From Lentisphaerae bacterium GWF2_49_21 (GTDB taxonomy: Bacteria; Verrucomicrobiota; Lentisphaeria; Victivallales; GWF2-50-93): a stretch of DNA of 64,000 nucleotides. The DNA lies in NCBI GenBank assembly GCA_001804805.1, contig MHBH01000026.1:174340-238339 (forward strand), read 5' to 3'. Each line of letters starts with the position of its first letter. Within the stretch, counting starts at the first letter, position 1. The notes under the pieces are model-generated. The model was not told the origin of the DNA, ran no database searches, and saw only the letters and a program-made list of their open reading frames with translations. This document shows, in pieces, positions 23,781 to 33,058 of the stretch. Made by a program: the position numbers and the translations under genes.

Positions 23781-25772
23781 TTAACGGTAGGTTTCTTTAT
23801 CTAATTTTCCCCAGAGAATGACGTCCATTATTATATCCTTGTATTCGCCGGTGTAAACTGGACCTTTTACTTTTATGATGCCGCCGTCATTTGGGAAACT
23901 GCCATCCTTGAAGTTCAGTTTCATATCGCCAAGCCCCCTGGGATTTTCCGGATCATGGAGTTTGACATAGAGCTTTGCAACCGCCATCCCCTTCTTTTCC
24001 ACGGCCTTATTCAATTTCGCATCGTAGGAAAGGTCTTTGACGAGATATTTCACCTCTCCCATGGTCTCGCAGATGGTCTTTTCCGGGATGTTCCCGAGGT
24101 TTTTCCACTGGAGGCTGCGGATGTCGCTGTAGGAAACTGAGCCGGGATCGGATGTGGCTTTCGGATATTCATACGACGAGCTCTTTCCCTTGCCTATGCC
24201 GAGGATTGCTATGATTAAAAGGAGCATGGAGGGAACAGCAAGGGCATAACGGATTTCCCAGACCGAAGGCTCTGGTCCGCTGTTTTCCTTGAAAACAGCG
24301 AAAGCGAATCCGCAGGCGAGGATTATGAACAAAGGCTCTATGATAAACCTGTATTGCTCAAGGGGTATCCCGATTATATGGACTGCAGCGTAAAAGACGA
24401 TTAGCAGGACAAAAGGTGTGCTGGCAGCAAGCCATTTTAAGGCAAGAGGGATGAATTTCCTTTTCAACCGTATTGCCGCGACCGCAGCAATCATCAAAGA
24501 AACATATAATATGCCTTCAAAATCCGGAACAGGGATGAAAATCCTGTCAGTAATGTAGATCGGCATTATGTATGCCTTAGGCTTGAAAATGCGCAAGTAT
24601 GGTTTCTGGGGGATCCAGTAATAACTGAACCTGTAGATTCCCGCAGCAATGAACTTTACCGGATGCGAGAAGAAGCTTGTCATGAATACATTAACGCTCT
24701 CCCTGTAAAATTCGCCTTCAGTGAAATCGCTGTGCCTGGGGGCATAGACGTAATCAGTCAGGTTTTTCAAAGAAAGGTCATCCGCGCTTTCCGCGCTGAC
24801 AAGCAGGTGCCAGCCGGAAAATGTGCAAATTGGGATAAGGCTTTTATGTATGGCATAGTTCCTGGCGGCCCAGGGGATGCAGAACAATAGGACAATTGCG
24901 ACAGGAACCAAGGACCTGATGATCCTTCCAAACAACGTTTCAGTCCGAAGGCAATGGTCTAAAAGACAGATCAAATTTCGGACGTCGCAAGGACGTCCCT
25001 CCATGCCATGCGGCATAATAGATGCAAAAAAACGGCGAAGCCGTGGAGGGTCTTGGTTTTGCCTTTGGCAAGCGTCGCTTCGCTTGGCTATGTCGCGACC
25101 GTGGTTTAAAGAATTTCCTTCACTGGGAAATTGATTTAAGCATGATTTGTTTTGGAGATGATTGTCACGCAGGCGGAAATATATGCAGATGGCGACAAAA
25201 GGCAGCACAAGCAGGAAAACCGGCTTTGTATGTATCAGGAAGGCGAATACTATGCAGAATCCCAAGACGGACCACCTGTAGAAGTTTTTCATGGTGCTCA
25301 GGAAGTAACAGGATGAGAGAAACAGGGTCACGGCGAAAACTTCTGATGTGGAGAACTTCACATAAATGAACGTTGCTCCGAGAGTTGCATAAAGGACGGC
25401 AGCGGTCAATGCCGCCTTTTTCCCATAAAGATTTCTTCCGATCATGAAGACGAGAAGGATGTTGAGCATATCAAGGAGGAAGTTCAGGATCTGCGGGAGC
25501 ATAGCAGAGGTTTTACCAGAGATCAAGCTCATGGATGCGAGAAGGACGGGATAGCCAGGGGCACGTGTGGACTGGGTGAAAAATCCCTCCGACCAGGCGC
25601 CGAAGAATTTTTTGTCGGCGATGTTTGAGGCCAGCTCAAGATAGTTTACCTCGTCGATGTTCATACCCTGTTGATAGTCCGGAGACGGACCGCTATGGGA
25701 AATAACAAGGGCTCTCAGCAGAAGACCGAGGAGAATTAGGACAAGGGCTGATATTTTAAGATATTTGTCCAT
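23781..25772 (-). CDS. Family 39-type membrane glycosyltransferase with an in-frame insert
   Basis: A 663-residue integral membrane protein of the GT39/PMT-like family, which transfers a sugar from a polyprenyl phosphate donor on the outer face of the inner membrane. The N-terminal helix is followed by a loop with NIDEVNYLELASNIADKKFF, which contains the acidic residues typical of these enzymes, and then about eleven more membrane segments. Residues about 209-274 form an odd hydrophilic stretch between two helices; its DNA contains several palindromic repeat units and it looks like an insertion. The C-terminal 120 residues are soluble. The start codon overlaps the stop of the upstream gene (TAATG), so the two proteins are translationally coupled. 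Confidence 0.82.
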   Translation of the reverse strand: MDKYLKISALVLILLGLLLRALVISHSGPSPDYQQGMNIDEVNYLELASNIADKKFFGAWSEGFFTQSTRAPGYPVLLASMSLISGKTSAMLPQILNFLLDMLNILLVFMIGRNLYGKKAALTAAVLYATLGATFIYVKFSTSEVFAVTLFLSSCYFLSTMKNFYRWSVLGFCIVFAFLIHTKPVFLLVLPFVAICIYFRLRDNHLQNKSCLNQFPSEGNSLNHGRDIAKRSDACQRQNQDPPRLRRFFASIMPHGMEGRPCDVRNLICLLDHCLRTETLFGRIIRSLVPVAIVLLFCIPWAARNYAIHKSLIPICTFSGWHLLVSAESADDLSLKNLTDYVYAPRHSDFTEGEFYRESVNVFMTSFFSHPVKFIAAGIYRFSYYWIPQKPYLRIFKPKAYIMPIYITDRIFIPVPDFEGILYVSLMIAAVAAIRLKRKFIPLALKWLAASTPFVLLIVFYAAVHIIGIPLEQYRFIIEPLFIILACGFAFAVFKENSGPEPSVWEIRYALAVPSMLLLIIAILGIGKGKSSSYEYPKATSDPGSVSYSDIRSLQWKNLGNIPEKTICETMGEVKYLVKDLSYDAKLNKAVEKKGMAVAKLYVKLHDPENPRGLGDMKLNFKDGSFPNDGGIIKVKGPVYTGEYKDIIMDVILWGKLDKETYR
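24950..25145. repeat. Repeat-like insertion inside the GT39 gene
   Basis: This stretch reads like the intergenic repeats. It has GGACGTCGCAAGGACGTCC, ATGCCATGCGGCAT, CGGCGAAGCCG and a TTTGCC..GGCAA hairpin followed by CGTCGCTTCGC and TGTCGCGACC. It stays in frame and encodes an Arg/Pro/Cys-rich segment not expected in a membrane transferase. Confidence 0.6.
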
Positions 25773-27253
25773 TACAGCTCAATAAATATTGGATTTGCGA
25801 TAAGGAAACCTGCTCCGCCGGAAATGTAGAATCTGATATAATGGCGGGATAATCCTTTATCGAATTCCGATGCCGGTATCTGTTCAAGCAATGTGAAATT
25901 GTCCAAGTTGATCTTTTTTCTTGAGAATTCCTTGCCATCAACAATGATTTTAATTTCCCCTGGATATTTCTCTGTCCTGTTTTCAGTCTGGACTTTGCCT
26001 TTGATGTTCAGGACGATCGGGAATCTGGGGCTGAACTTGACAAGTTCGCCGGGACCGCAGATGCAGATTCCGTTTTCGACGGTCGCATTTTGAAGAACAA
26101 GGCGATTACCTGAAGATGATGATACGGCATAAGAACGTCCTGAAAGGATCGCCGAGGTGACATTCCGCTGATCCATCTTTTTTGAATTTATGACGGTTTG
26201 AATGAATGATATGTCGCCGCGTCCATGGTAGTCGGCCTCTCCTACTATGACAGGCCGTACGGTTCTTTTACCGGAGCAATATTCCCTGAGCATGACGTCC
26301 CAGGTTTTCCCGGGCTCATGGGCATGGAAGGCGTCGCCGTATATCCCGGCGAAGCCGTTATGGCCGTAGGTTTGCCCTATGTCGGCAAGATAGGGGAGTG
26401 TCAGGAGGGATATGCCTGCGATTTTGTCCTTCATTGTAGCCTCAGGTGCGGACCAGATGACCCCTGCGGAATCTCCGCCGTTCTTTCGGATGTAGTCAAT
26501 GACCTTCTGATATGGGGCCGGCCCGTAGTTTGAATATTGGCTGAAGCCGGAATGGTAGCTTAATGGTTTGTTGTCGATGCACCAGATTATGCCAAGCAGG
26601 ATCAAAATGATTCCGGAGATTATCTTAAGTATTTTGTGCTTTACGTATTTATTCCCCTGGGCATCAGAGTAATATGTTTTTTTCAGGGATAGAAGGACAA
26701 GCAGTCCAATTGCGGAAATAATGATGGGAAGCAATGAAACAATGAATCCGGAAAATGAAAAAAACATATAATTGTTGTGTATCACCGGAAGCTTCCTGTA
26801 GAATTCCGGATCTGAACTTCCGAAGACAGTAAGCTGTTCGCTGAACTGCCTTGTCATCAGGTTGTTCCTGAAGGGGGAGCCTTTCCAGTAGTAGTGGGGG
26901 GCGATATCGGCGCCTGGGACGAGAACCATGCCAGGGATCTTTTTTCCAGCATCTTCTATCCTTCTTAAATAGTCTTCAATTCCGTATGAGATTATGCTTT
27001 GCCTGTCCATGCCTTTCTTAAGTATGTTCCTGAAAGGAGGAAGTCCGTATTCCCCTCTGACAAGGAATTGATCGCTGAAAACGACGAATTCCAATCCGTT
27101 CCTCTCTGCCTTGGAGGCTACGGTTTCAATACCCTCGTTTCCCGCACTTACAGTGGTGTTGACCCTGAAGATTCCGGGATGCCACGACTGGGCCTGCGAG
27201 AAAGCCTGCCATGGGAATAGAGCGGAGAACAATATTGAAATAATAAATTTCAT
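25772..27253 (-). CDS. PHP-like domain protein with internal membrane helices
   Basis: A 493-residue protein with a signal peptide or anchor (about 1-20). The next 150 residues resemble a PHP-type metal-dependent phosphoesterase fold (FRVNTTVSAGNEGIETVASK, EFVVFSDQF, VPGADIAPHYY, and later VGEADYHGRGD), but several of the usual metal-binding histidines are missing. Two hydrophobic segments (about 170-195 and 210-230) lie in the middle, splitting the domain. The C-terminal part looks like beta strands. The start at 27253 was chosen because the upstream frame runs into the GGAGT-type repeat. The gene is coupled to the GT39 gene. Its activity is unknown; it may act on an extracytoplasmic glycan or phosphodiester. 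Confidence 0.6.
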   Translation of the reverse strand: MKFIISILFSALFPWQAFSQAQSWHPGIFRVNTTVSAGNEGIETVASKAERNGLEFVVFSDQFLVRGEYGLPPFRNILKKGMDRQSIISYGIEDYLRRIEDAGKKIPGMVLVPGADIAPHYYWKGSPFRNNLMTRQFSEQLTVFGSSDPEFYRKLPVIHNNYMFFSFSGFIVSLLPIIISAIGLLVLLSLKKTYYSDAQGNKYVKHKILKIISGIILILLGIIWCIDNKPLSYHSGFSQYSNYGPAPYQKVIDYIRKNGGDSAGVIWSAPEATMKDKIAGISLLTLPYLADIGQTYGHNGFAGIYGDAFHAHEPGKTWDVMLREYCSGKRTVRPVIVGEADYHGRGDISFIQTVINSKKMDQRNVTSAILSGRSYAVSSSSGNRLVLQNATVENGICICGPGELVKFSPRFPIVLNIKGKVQTENRTEKYPGEIKIIVDGKEFSRKKINLDNFTLLEQIPASEFDKGLSRHYIRFYISGGAGFLIANPIFIEL

Positions 27254-27307
27254 ACGATAAATATAGGAGGGAAATGAGAAATTGCCTCTTATGAGTTGAA
27301 TGATTAA

Positions 27308-27375
27308 GTTGGAGTACAAGTTTCAGCTTACATAACCTCTTGAATATCAAGATAAACCAAAGCTTGTGCTCCAGC
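27308..27375. repeat. GTTGGAGT...CTCCAGC bipartite repeat, copy 1
   Basis: The element starts with GTTGGAGTACAAG and ends with CTTGTGCTCCAGC, forming an inverted pair of ends, with a smaller hairpin near each end (AAGTTTCAGCTT on the left). The same design recurs at 28636, 51021, 54009 and 58446, and a right half at 53135. Confidence 0.65.
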
Positions 27376-27384
27376 GGGCATATT

Positions 27385-28368
27385 TTAAATACAAATTATT
27401 TCCTTGGATGGTTTTCCAAGTAATATGAAATGATGGAGCCCGAGGAATTTCAGAAACGGTATTTTCCCTGTGAGCCTTGCCTTCAAAAGCATGATTTTCA
27501 ACAGGGGCACGGGAATATGCTGGAGATAGGATTCGTGGGGGAGGAAAATGACCCTGTCCCATTTCTGGATCTCAAATCCGGCATCCTCAAATAATTTCTT
27601 CAGAATCGAGCATGGAAGGATGTTTTCATAGGGCTTGATGGTTTTCTTCCTTGTCAAGGACTCTCCTTTGAACAGGCGTTTTAAAAATGTGGGAACGAGT
27701 GCTGCGAGCTTCCAGAAACTGGTCATGAATCTTGAAGGGGTGGTGATTATGAGATATCCGTCTGGTTTGAGCACCCTTTTTATCTCCCTGAGGGTACTGC
27801 CGGGCTCCTGGAGATGTTCAATGACCTCGTCCATTACCACGATATCAAAAAAATCATCTCTGAAGGGGAGATTCTCTCCATTTGCCGAAGCCGCATGCAT
27901 TTTTTGCTGGCAGTTCCTGGCTGTTATCTGTTCCTGGAACAAATTCACCCTGTAAGTGGAAATATCTATCCCATAAAAGACAGTGCTGGGGCTGCATTCA
28001 GACATTTCAAAAGAAAGCCATCCTGAACTGCATCCGAGATCAAGGACGTAAGAAGGCTTCCTTTCGCAGATGAAGCTCTTTATCCTGCTTTCTTTTTCTG
28101 ATTCAAGATATTTGTCTGCAAACTGCGGAATTCCGAAGCTTGAAGCATACATCTCCCTGTCTTTGAAACCACCATCTGATTTCTCGTATGCCTGGTCGAA
28201 AACTTCCGCATCCCAGCTTGTCGCCGGATCGGAAAGTACGGTTCTCAGGTTCCATACGTTCTTGATTCTGGCATAATGTTTTCCACAGCCGGAGCATGAC
28301 AGATTATCAACTGCCTGCGACAACTGCCCTTTGCATGAAGGGCATACGAGTGTGTTTTCAATATTCAT
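27385..28368 (-). CDS. Class I methyltransferase with N-terminal zinc ribbon
   Basis: A 327-residue S-adenosylmethionine-dependent methyltransferase. The first 35 residues form a Trm112-like zinc ribbon (Cys9, Cys12, Cys25, Cys28). The Rossmann domain follows, with motif I VLDLGCSSGWLS, motif II FYGIDIS and the VVMDEVIEHL post motif. Similar two-part proteins are common in polysaccharide clusters and are thought to methylate sugars or lipid carriers. It is at the left edge of the large glycan locus, on the minus strand. The acceptor is unknown. Confidence 0.85.
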   Translation of the reverse strand: MNIENTLVCPSCKGQLSQAVDNLSCSGCGKHYARIKNVWNLRTVLSDPATSWDAEVFDQAYEKSDGGFKDREMYASSFGIPQFADKYLESEKESRIKSFICERKPSYVLDLGCSSGWLSFEMSECSPSTVFYGIDISTYRVNLFQEQITARNCQQKMHAASANGENLPFRDDFFDIVVMDEVIEHLQEPGSTLREIKRVLKPDGYLIITTPSRFMTSFWKLAALVPTFLKRLFKGESLTRKKTIKPYENILPCSILKKLFEDAGFEIQKWDRVIFLPHESYLQHIPVPLLKIMLLKARLTGKIPFLKFLGLHHFILLGKPSKEIICI

Positions 28369-28794
28369 ATTAACTGGATGGTTGGATGAATGGAAAGAAT
28401 AACAATCCTTTTGTAGAAATGTAAAATGACTTTTCCATTGTTTGCATGTTAGATGGACTCTTTAGTTTCTTTGAGTTCAAGCCCAATCTTCTATTTATCC
28501 AACAATCCAAACATCCCTTTTTATGGGTTCCCTTGTGCATATAAGCTATCAGCGTTTCCATATAAAAACCAGTGGTGTATATTTAGGATTGAGGAAATTG
28601 CATTTAACTGATCGTTATGATTGCGTAGCAATCTTTTGGAGTGCGCGGTGTCAGCCGCGCTTTTGGATTATCTTAAAGCGGCGCTTACACGCCGCACTCC
28701 GAAAGACGCTCCGCGTCAAATCAAGCCTCCGGTTCTGCCGGAGATAAATTGCTTATAATTAGGGTTATCGAACTACCTGTCATTGGGAGAAGGA
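28369..28794. other. Intergenic region with simple and palindromic repeats
   Basis: A 426-bp gap between divergent genes. It holds GGATGGTTGGATG (28376-28388), a CCAACAATCCAAAC run near 28498, and the second GGAGT-type element at 28636-28702, then CGGTTCTGCCGG near 28730. No small gene with a ribosome site was found. Promoters for both neighbours must lie here, but none is clear. Confidence 0.5.
28636..28702. repeat. GGAGT...ACTCC bipartite repeat, copy 2
   Basis: TTGGAGTGCGCGGTGTCAGC to GCCGCACTCCGAA, 67 bp, with inverted ends and two internal hairpins: GCGCGG-TGT-CAGCCGCGC on the left and GCGGCG-CTTA-CACGCCGC on the right. This copy shows the design most clearly. Confidence 0.7.
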
Positions 28795-29931
28795 ATGGAT
28801 CAACAAGTCAACAAGCAGTTGAATATTGCGATGATATTCGATGATTTGATGATTGGTGGATGGACGACTATGGCGTCTGCAATCCCCGGCTTTGACAGGA
28901 ACAGGATCAATCCTGTCATAATCTGCCTTTTTGGGAAGGGGTACTATGCGGATGTGCTGGAAAAAAGGGGATTCAAAATTCATTTCCTCGGGATCAACAA
29001 GCTCAATGCTGTCTTTAAAATTGCATATCTTGCCTGGCTCCTGAGGAAAAACAAAGTTTCCATTGTGCATACGCACCTCCTGCTTTCGCATATGGTAGGG
29101 CAGACTGCAGCAGTTATAGCGGGTATACGCGGACGGATAATGCATGTGCATGCGGTTGAGAAGGATCCAGGAGGGATTTACAGCCTCTGGATGAAGTGGA
29201 TCTCCCGAAACGCATCGATGATAATTCCTGTATCCTGTGCCGTTGAGAAAACCTTTCTTGAAACGTATCCATCGTTTAAGGGGAAATCGAAAGTGATCTA
29301 CAACGGAATTGACGTCTGCGAATTCCGCAGGAGATTTTCCAGGAGCTGGTTCAAAAGGGCGGACTTCAAAATAGGCCCGGATGATTTCTGTGTTGTCACA
29401 GTTGCAAACTTCAAGAGCGAGAAAGGACACAGATATCTGATAGAAGCCGCCACCTTATTGAAAGATGACGGTATCCGCTTCCTTCTTGTCGGCGACGGTT
29501 CAGAAAAGGAGGGGATTATGGATGAAGTTACGAGGTGCGGGCTGGATAAGCAGTTTGTTTTCCTCGGCACCAGGGAGGATGTGCCAGAACTTCTTTCGCT
29601 TGCGGACATCATGGTTCTTCCTTCAATAGAGGAAGGCTTTGGAATATGCCTCCTCGAGGCGTTTGCCGCCGGAATCCCTGTATTGGCTACAGATGTGTGT
29701 GGGATTTCAGAAATTGCAGAAAATGGAAAAGATGCAATTCTTATTTCGGCATCAAACCCACAGGAAATTGCGGAAGGGATAAGAAAATTTAAAGAAGATA
29801 CCGGTCTCAGAGGTTCCTTGTCGGAGAATGCGAAAACAAAAATATTGGATTTCGACATCGGAAAAGTGATCCAGTCCTATACCGATGCCTATTGCCAGAT
29901 GACAGGCAATAGAAAAGAAGCTCACCACTAA
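28795..29931 (+). CDS. GT4 family glycosyltransferase
   Basis: A 378-residue GT-B fold enzyme. The C-terminal donor domain carries the retaining GT4 pattern EEGFGICLLEAFAAGIPVLA (E-x7-E), preceded by VTVANFKSEKGHRYLIEA and FLLVGDGSEK. The N-terminal half has IVHTHLLLSHMVG and the PVSCAVEKTF and VIYNGID blocks seen in many hexose transferases. It should add a sugar to a lipid-linked glycan on the cytoplasmic face. The ATG at 28795 is preceded by GGGAGAAGGA; a TTG at 28783 is possible. It is the first plus-strand gene of the locus. Confidence 0.9.
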   Translation: MDQQVNKQLNIAMIFDDLMIGGWTTMASAIPGFDRNRINPVIICLFGKGYYADVLEKRGFKIHFLGINKLNAVFKIAYLAWLLRKNKVSIVHTHLLLSHMVGQTAAVIAGIRGRIMHVHAVEKDPGGIYSLWMKWISRNASMIIPVSCAVEKTFLETYPSFKGKSKVIYNGIDVCEFRRRFSRSWFKRADFKIGPDDFCVVTVANFKSEKGHRYLIEAATLLKDDGIRFLLVGDGSEKEGIMDEVTRCGLDKQFVFLGTREDVPELLSLADIMVLPSIEEGFGICLLEAFAAGIPVLATDVCGISEIAENGKDAILISASNPQEIAEGIRKFKEDTGLRGSLSENAKTKILDFDIGKVIQSYTDAYCQMTGNRKEAHH

Positions 29932-30117
29932 TAAACAGTAAGGACACACTAACAAGAATAAATCTTAATTATAACAAAGTCATGAGGTGAATGGTATTTT
30001 AGAATAAAAAACATTCAACGCATATACTATGATAGTGTCCTGCTAGTGCAGGTTAGTGGTTAAAGAATCTTGTTTTTCATGTGATTCGCGCGATTCGTGG
30101 TTTATATTTAGATTATC

Positions 30118-31335
30118 ATGAAAATCCTTGAATTCATAGATGGTTTCAACTTTGAGAATTTCGGCGGAGCCGGAAGGGTCTTCATTGAGACTGCAAAAAT
30201 CCTGTCCTCCCAGGGTCATCAGGTCGATGTCATCTGCCGTAATGACCAGACTGGGAATTATGAAAACCCGCATGGGATCAAATTTCATTACTACGACTGC
30301 AAATATTTCGGGTTTGTCCCAAAATATATCTACCGGAGAAATTCTATCAGAAAGATTTTTGGCGCATATTTGAAGGATAATGTGCCGGATATGGTAATTA
30401 TACACTCGGCGACCGCAATCCTGGGTGTAACGGAAAGAATAGTGTCTCTTTCCGCGCCAAAAATCTTTCTTTTCCATTCGCCGTGGTGCGAAGAGCACAG
30501 GATAAATGGGAATGAGGCATTTCCATTTAACAGGATATTATATGGATTGAGGAGGAAAAAAGAGCTGGAGGCGCTTAAGACCTGTGATGGAATTATAACC
30601 CTTTCAAAATATATGCAGAACCTTATGCTCAAGATCCATCCTGAGATCAAGGGCAGGCCGATGGAGGTGATTCCCGGTGGAGCCGATACAGGGAAGTTTT
30701 TTCCGGCTTCAGGAAAGGAGGAGGTGTCAGGTGTCAGGAAGAAACTTGGTATTCCTGAAAACAGTTTCGTATTGATGACCTCGCGCAGGCTTATTCCCAG
30801 GACAGGCGTGGACGTCCTAATCAGGGCGTTTGCTTCTGCGAAAACCAAGACAGGCAAGGATATGAAGCTTCTCATAGTGGGGACTGGTTCTCTTCTGGAG
30901 GAGCTTAAAAAGCTGACATCATCACTGGAATTGGATAAGGATGTCATATTTACCGGTTTTGTTTCTGAATCCGAACTTCCTTCATGTTATCGCGCGGCAG
31001 ATCTGTTCATAATGCCGACCCTGGCACTTGAGGGATTTGGTCTTTCCACAGTCGAAGCTATGGCATGTGGTATTCCTACTATAGGTACCAGTATTGGAGG
31101 TACTCCAGAGATCCTCCGTGAAGTGTCCGGGGACCTCATAATTAATGGTTGTTCGGAAGACGCCATAGCCGGCAAGATTGCAGAGTTTTCGAAGATGGAG
31201 ACGCTTCCGGTGCTAAGTGGAAAATCCCTGGAATGTGTCAGGAATAACTTCAATTGGAAGATGTATGTGGAAAGATTGGAAGAATTTCAGGAGCGTCTGA
31301 CGGCAGGTGGGTGCGTAATCGGTAGCAAGATGTAG
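30118..31335 (+). CDS. GT4 family glycosyltransferase
   Basis: A 405-residue GT4 enzyme. The N-terminal acceptor domain has FENFGGAGRVFIETAKILSS and a glycine-rich loop. The C-terminal domain has PGGADTGKFFP, TSRRLIPRTGVDVLI, LLIVGTGSLLEEL and the LEGFGLSTVEAMACGIPTI signature. It is probably a mannosyl- or glucosyltransferase for the surface glycan; exact specificity cannot be read. It is followed by the flippase gene with a gap of 85 bp, so a shared transcript is likely. Confidence 0.9.
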   Translation: MKILEFIDGFNFENFGGAGRVFIETAKILSSQGHQVDVICRNDQTGNYENPHGIKFHYYDCKYFGFVPKYIYRRNSIRKIFGAYLKDNVPDMVIIHSATAILGVTERIVSLSAPKIFLFHSPWCEEHRINGNEAFPFNRILYGLRRKKELEALKTCDGIITLSKYMQNLMLKIHPEIKGRPMEVIPGGADTGKFFPASGKEEVSGVRKKLGIPENSFVLMTSRRLIPRTGVDVLIRAFASAKTKTGKDMKLLIVGTGSLLEELKKLTSSLELDKDVIFTGFVSESELPSCYRAADLFIMPTLALEGFGLSTVEAMACGIPTIGTSIGGTPEILREVSGDLIINGCSEDAIAGKIAEFSKMETLPVLSGKSLECVRNNFNWKMYVERLEEFQERLTAGGCVIGSKM

Positions 31336-31420
31336 AGGTGTCCGTCTCGGACAAAGGATAGAAAATAAGTAAATTTTTACTGAAATATGTACTTCGGTGA
31401 AAATTTACAACAGGAGCGAA

Positions 31421-32959
31421 ATGGCTGAACTGAAAAGAATTTCCCAGGTTTCAATTTTCCTGCTATTCATATACGTAGCAAAAAGCGTGCTTGCAATCTC
31501 GCTCAGGACATCGGTGACCGCGTGTTTCGGGGCAGGGATGGAGACAGATGCGTATTTTGCAGCTTTCACAATACCACAGTTGCTGAGCGATTTTTTCATT
31601 GGAGGGATACTCTTTGCGGTTATAATTCCAGTCTTTCAGAAAAGAAAAGCGGATATAGGAGACGTGGAGGCTTCAAAAGACATATCAGCTCTTTTGAATT
31701 TGACCCTTTTAATCCTTGCCGCTATGACATTGCTGTACTGTCTTCTTGTCCCTATCCTGATTCCATTGATATTCTCTGGATTCAAGGGACATAAGCTTGA
31801 ACTTACAATAAGATTTTCATTGATTTTCTCGCCTGCGATAATCCTCATGGGGCTTTCCCTGATGTATATGTCATTGTATAATTCATTCAGAGAGTTTCTA
31901 ATTCCTTCAGTGGCAGCCCTTATATTTCCAATAAGCTCTTTATTGTCAATATGGTTTCTGCCTGGTTCGTGGGGGATAGAGAGGCTTGTATATGGAAATC
32001 TGGCAGGTTCGGCGTTGGGGCTTTTAATAATGACCGTCCTCATCAGCAAAAGGATAAAATGGCGCTGGAACTGGGATCTTTCCAATCCGCTGATCAAGGC
32101 CACAATGTTCCTTTCATGGCCGGTTCTTTTGGAAAGCGTCTTTTCAAGAATGGTACCTGTTGTCCATAAGAGCATTGCATCAGGACTTCCGGAAAGTAAC
32201 GCTATCACCCTGATAGCTCTTGCACTGTTCATAATAGACTCGATAACAGGATTTATCTCCGGGCCAATATCCACTGCGGTTTATCCTCTGATGGGACAGC
32301 AGAATATTGAAAATGATGAAAAAACAGTTTTTCAGACATTTTTCAAGTCTCTCAAGGTGATTTTCTTTCTTACTGTTCCATTCAATATCCTGCTTCTTGT
32401 AGAATCCAGGGAAATTGTCGGTTTGCTTTTCGGATATGGCAAGTTCACGCGAGAAGACTGCCTGATCACGGCAAACATAATTGTGATATTGTCCTTTGTA
32501 ATACTTCCCAATTGCATCCTTAGTCTTTCCGGAAGGATATTCTTTATCTTCCATGATACGAAAACCGTGTCCTTTTGTACTATTGCAGTAGTCTGTGTTT
32601 TCATCCCTGTTTATTATTTAGGAGCTTATGCAGGGGGTCTTTACGGACTTGTTCTAGCCGCTGCTCTTGCGACCTTTACCGGTAACATGGTAAGTATGAT
32701 AGTACTAAAGTTAAAACACAAGGATATCTCCTTTCAGGAGCCTGTGATATATTTATTCAGGATAATTGCCTGCGGGATTGCAATGGGAACAGTGATTGTC
32801 TTATTGAATTTGCTTTTAAATAGATTTTCACTGTCTCTCCTGATCAAGTTCCCATTGGCCACCTTATCAGGAGCATTTACATATGTTATGGCATGCAAGG
32901 CCCTTAAAATAGATGAACTGGAATTTGTAATGAAAAGAATTCCTGTTTTGAAAGTTTAA
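31421..32959 (+). CDS. MurJ/MVF-family lipid-linked oligosaccharide flippase
   Basis: A 512-residue membrane protein with about fourteen hydrophobic segments, of the MVF superfamily. The N-terminus has RTSVTACFGAGMETDAYFAA, the region corresponding to the MurJ motif around FGAS-TDAF. The location among glycosyltransferases suggests it moves the assembled lipid-linked repeat unit, or a related glycolipid, to the periplasm, in place of a Wzx flippase. A second, canonical MurJ for peptidoglycan would be expected elsewhere in the genome. The ATG at 31421 follows AGGAG at the right distance; a GTG at 31397 would add eight residues and is less likely. Confidence 0.85.
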   Translation: MAELKRISQVSIFLLFIYVAKSVLAISLRTSVTACFGAGMETDAYFAAFTIPQLLSDFFIGGILFAVIIPVFQKRKADIGDVEASKDISALLNLTLLILAAMTLLYCLLVPILIPLIFSGFKGHKLELTIRFSLIFSPAIILMGLSLMYMSLYNSFREFLIPSVAALIFPISSLLSIWFLPGSWGIERLVYGNLAGSALGLLIMTVLISKRIKWRWNWDLSNPLIKATMFLSWPVLLESVFSRMVPVVHKSIASGLPESNAITLIALALFIIDSITGFISGPISTAVYPLMGQQNIENDEKTVFQTFFKSLKVIFFLTVPFNILLLVESREIVGLLFGYGKFTREDCLITANIIVILSFVILPNCILSLSGRIFFIFHDTKTVSFCTIAVVCVFIPVYYLGAYAGGLYGLVLAAALATFTGNMVSMIVLKLKHKDISFQEPVIYLFRIIACGIAMGTVIVLLNLLLNRFSLSLLIKFPLATLSGAFTYVMACKALKIDELEFVMKRIPVLKV

Positions 32960-33058
32960 ATTCAGGTACTGCATATGCATTCGAAGCAGGAGAATTGAAA
33001 TGGCTCATGAAAGAAGGTAGTTTATTCAGATGGAAGCTCTTATATTTAGGAGATGGCT

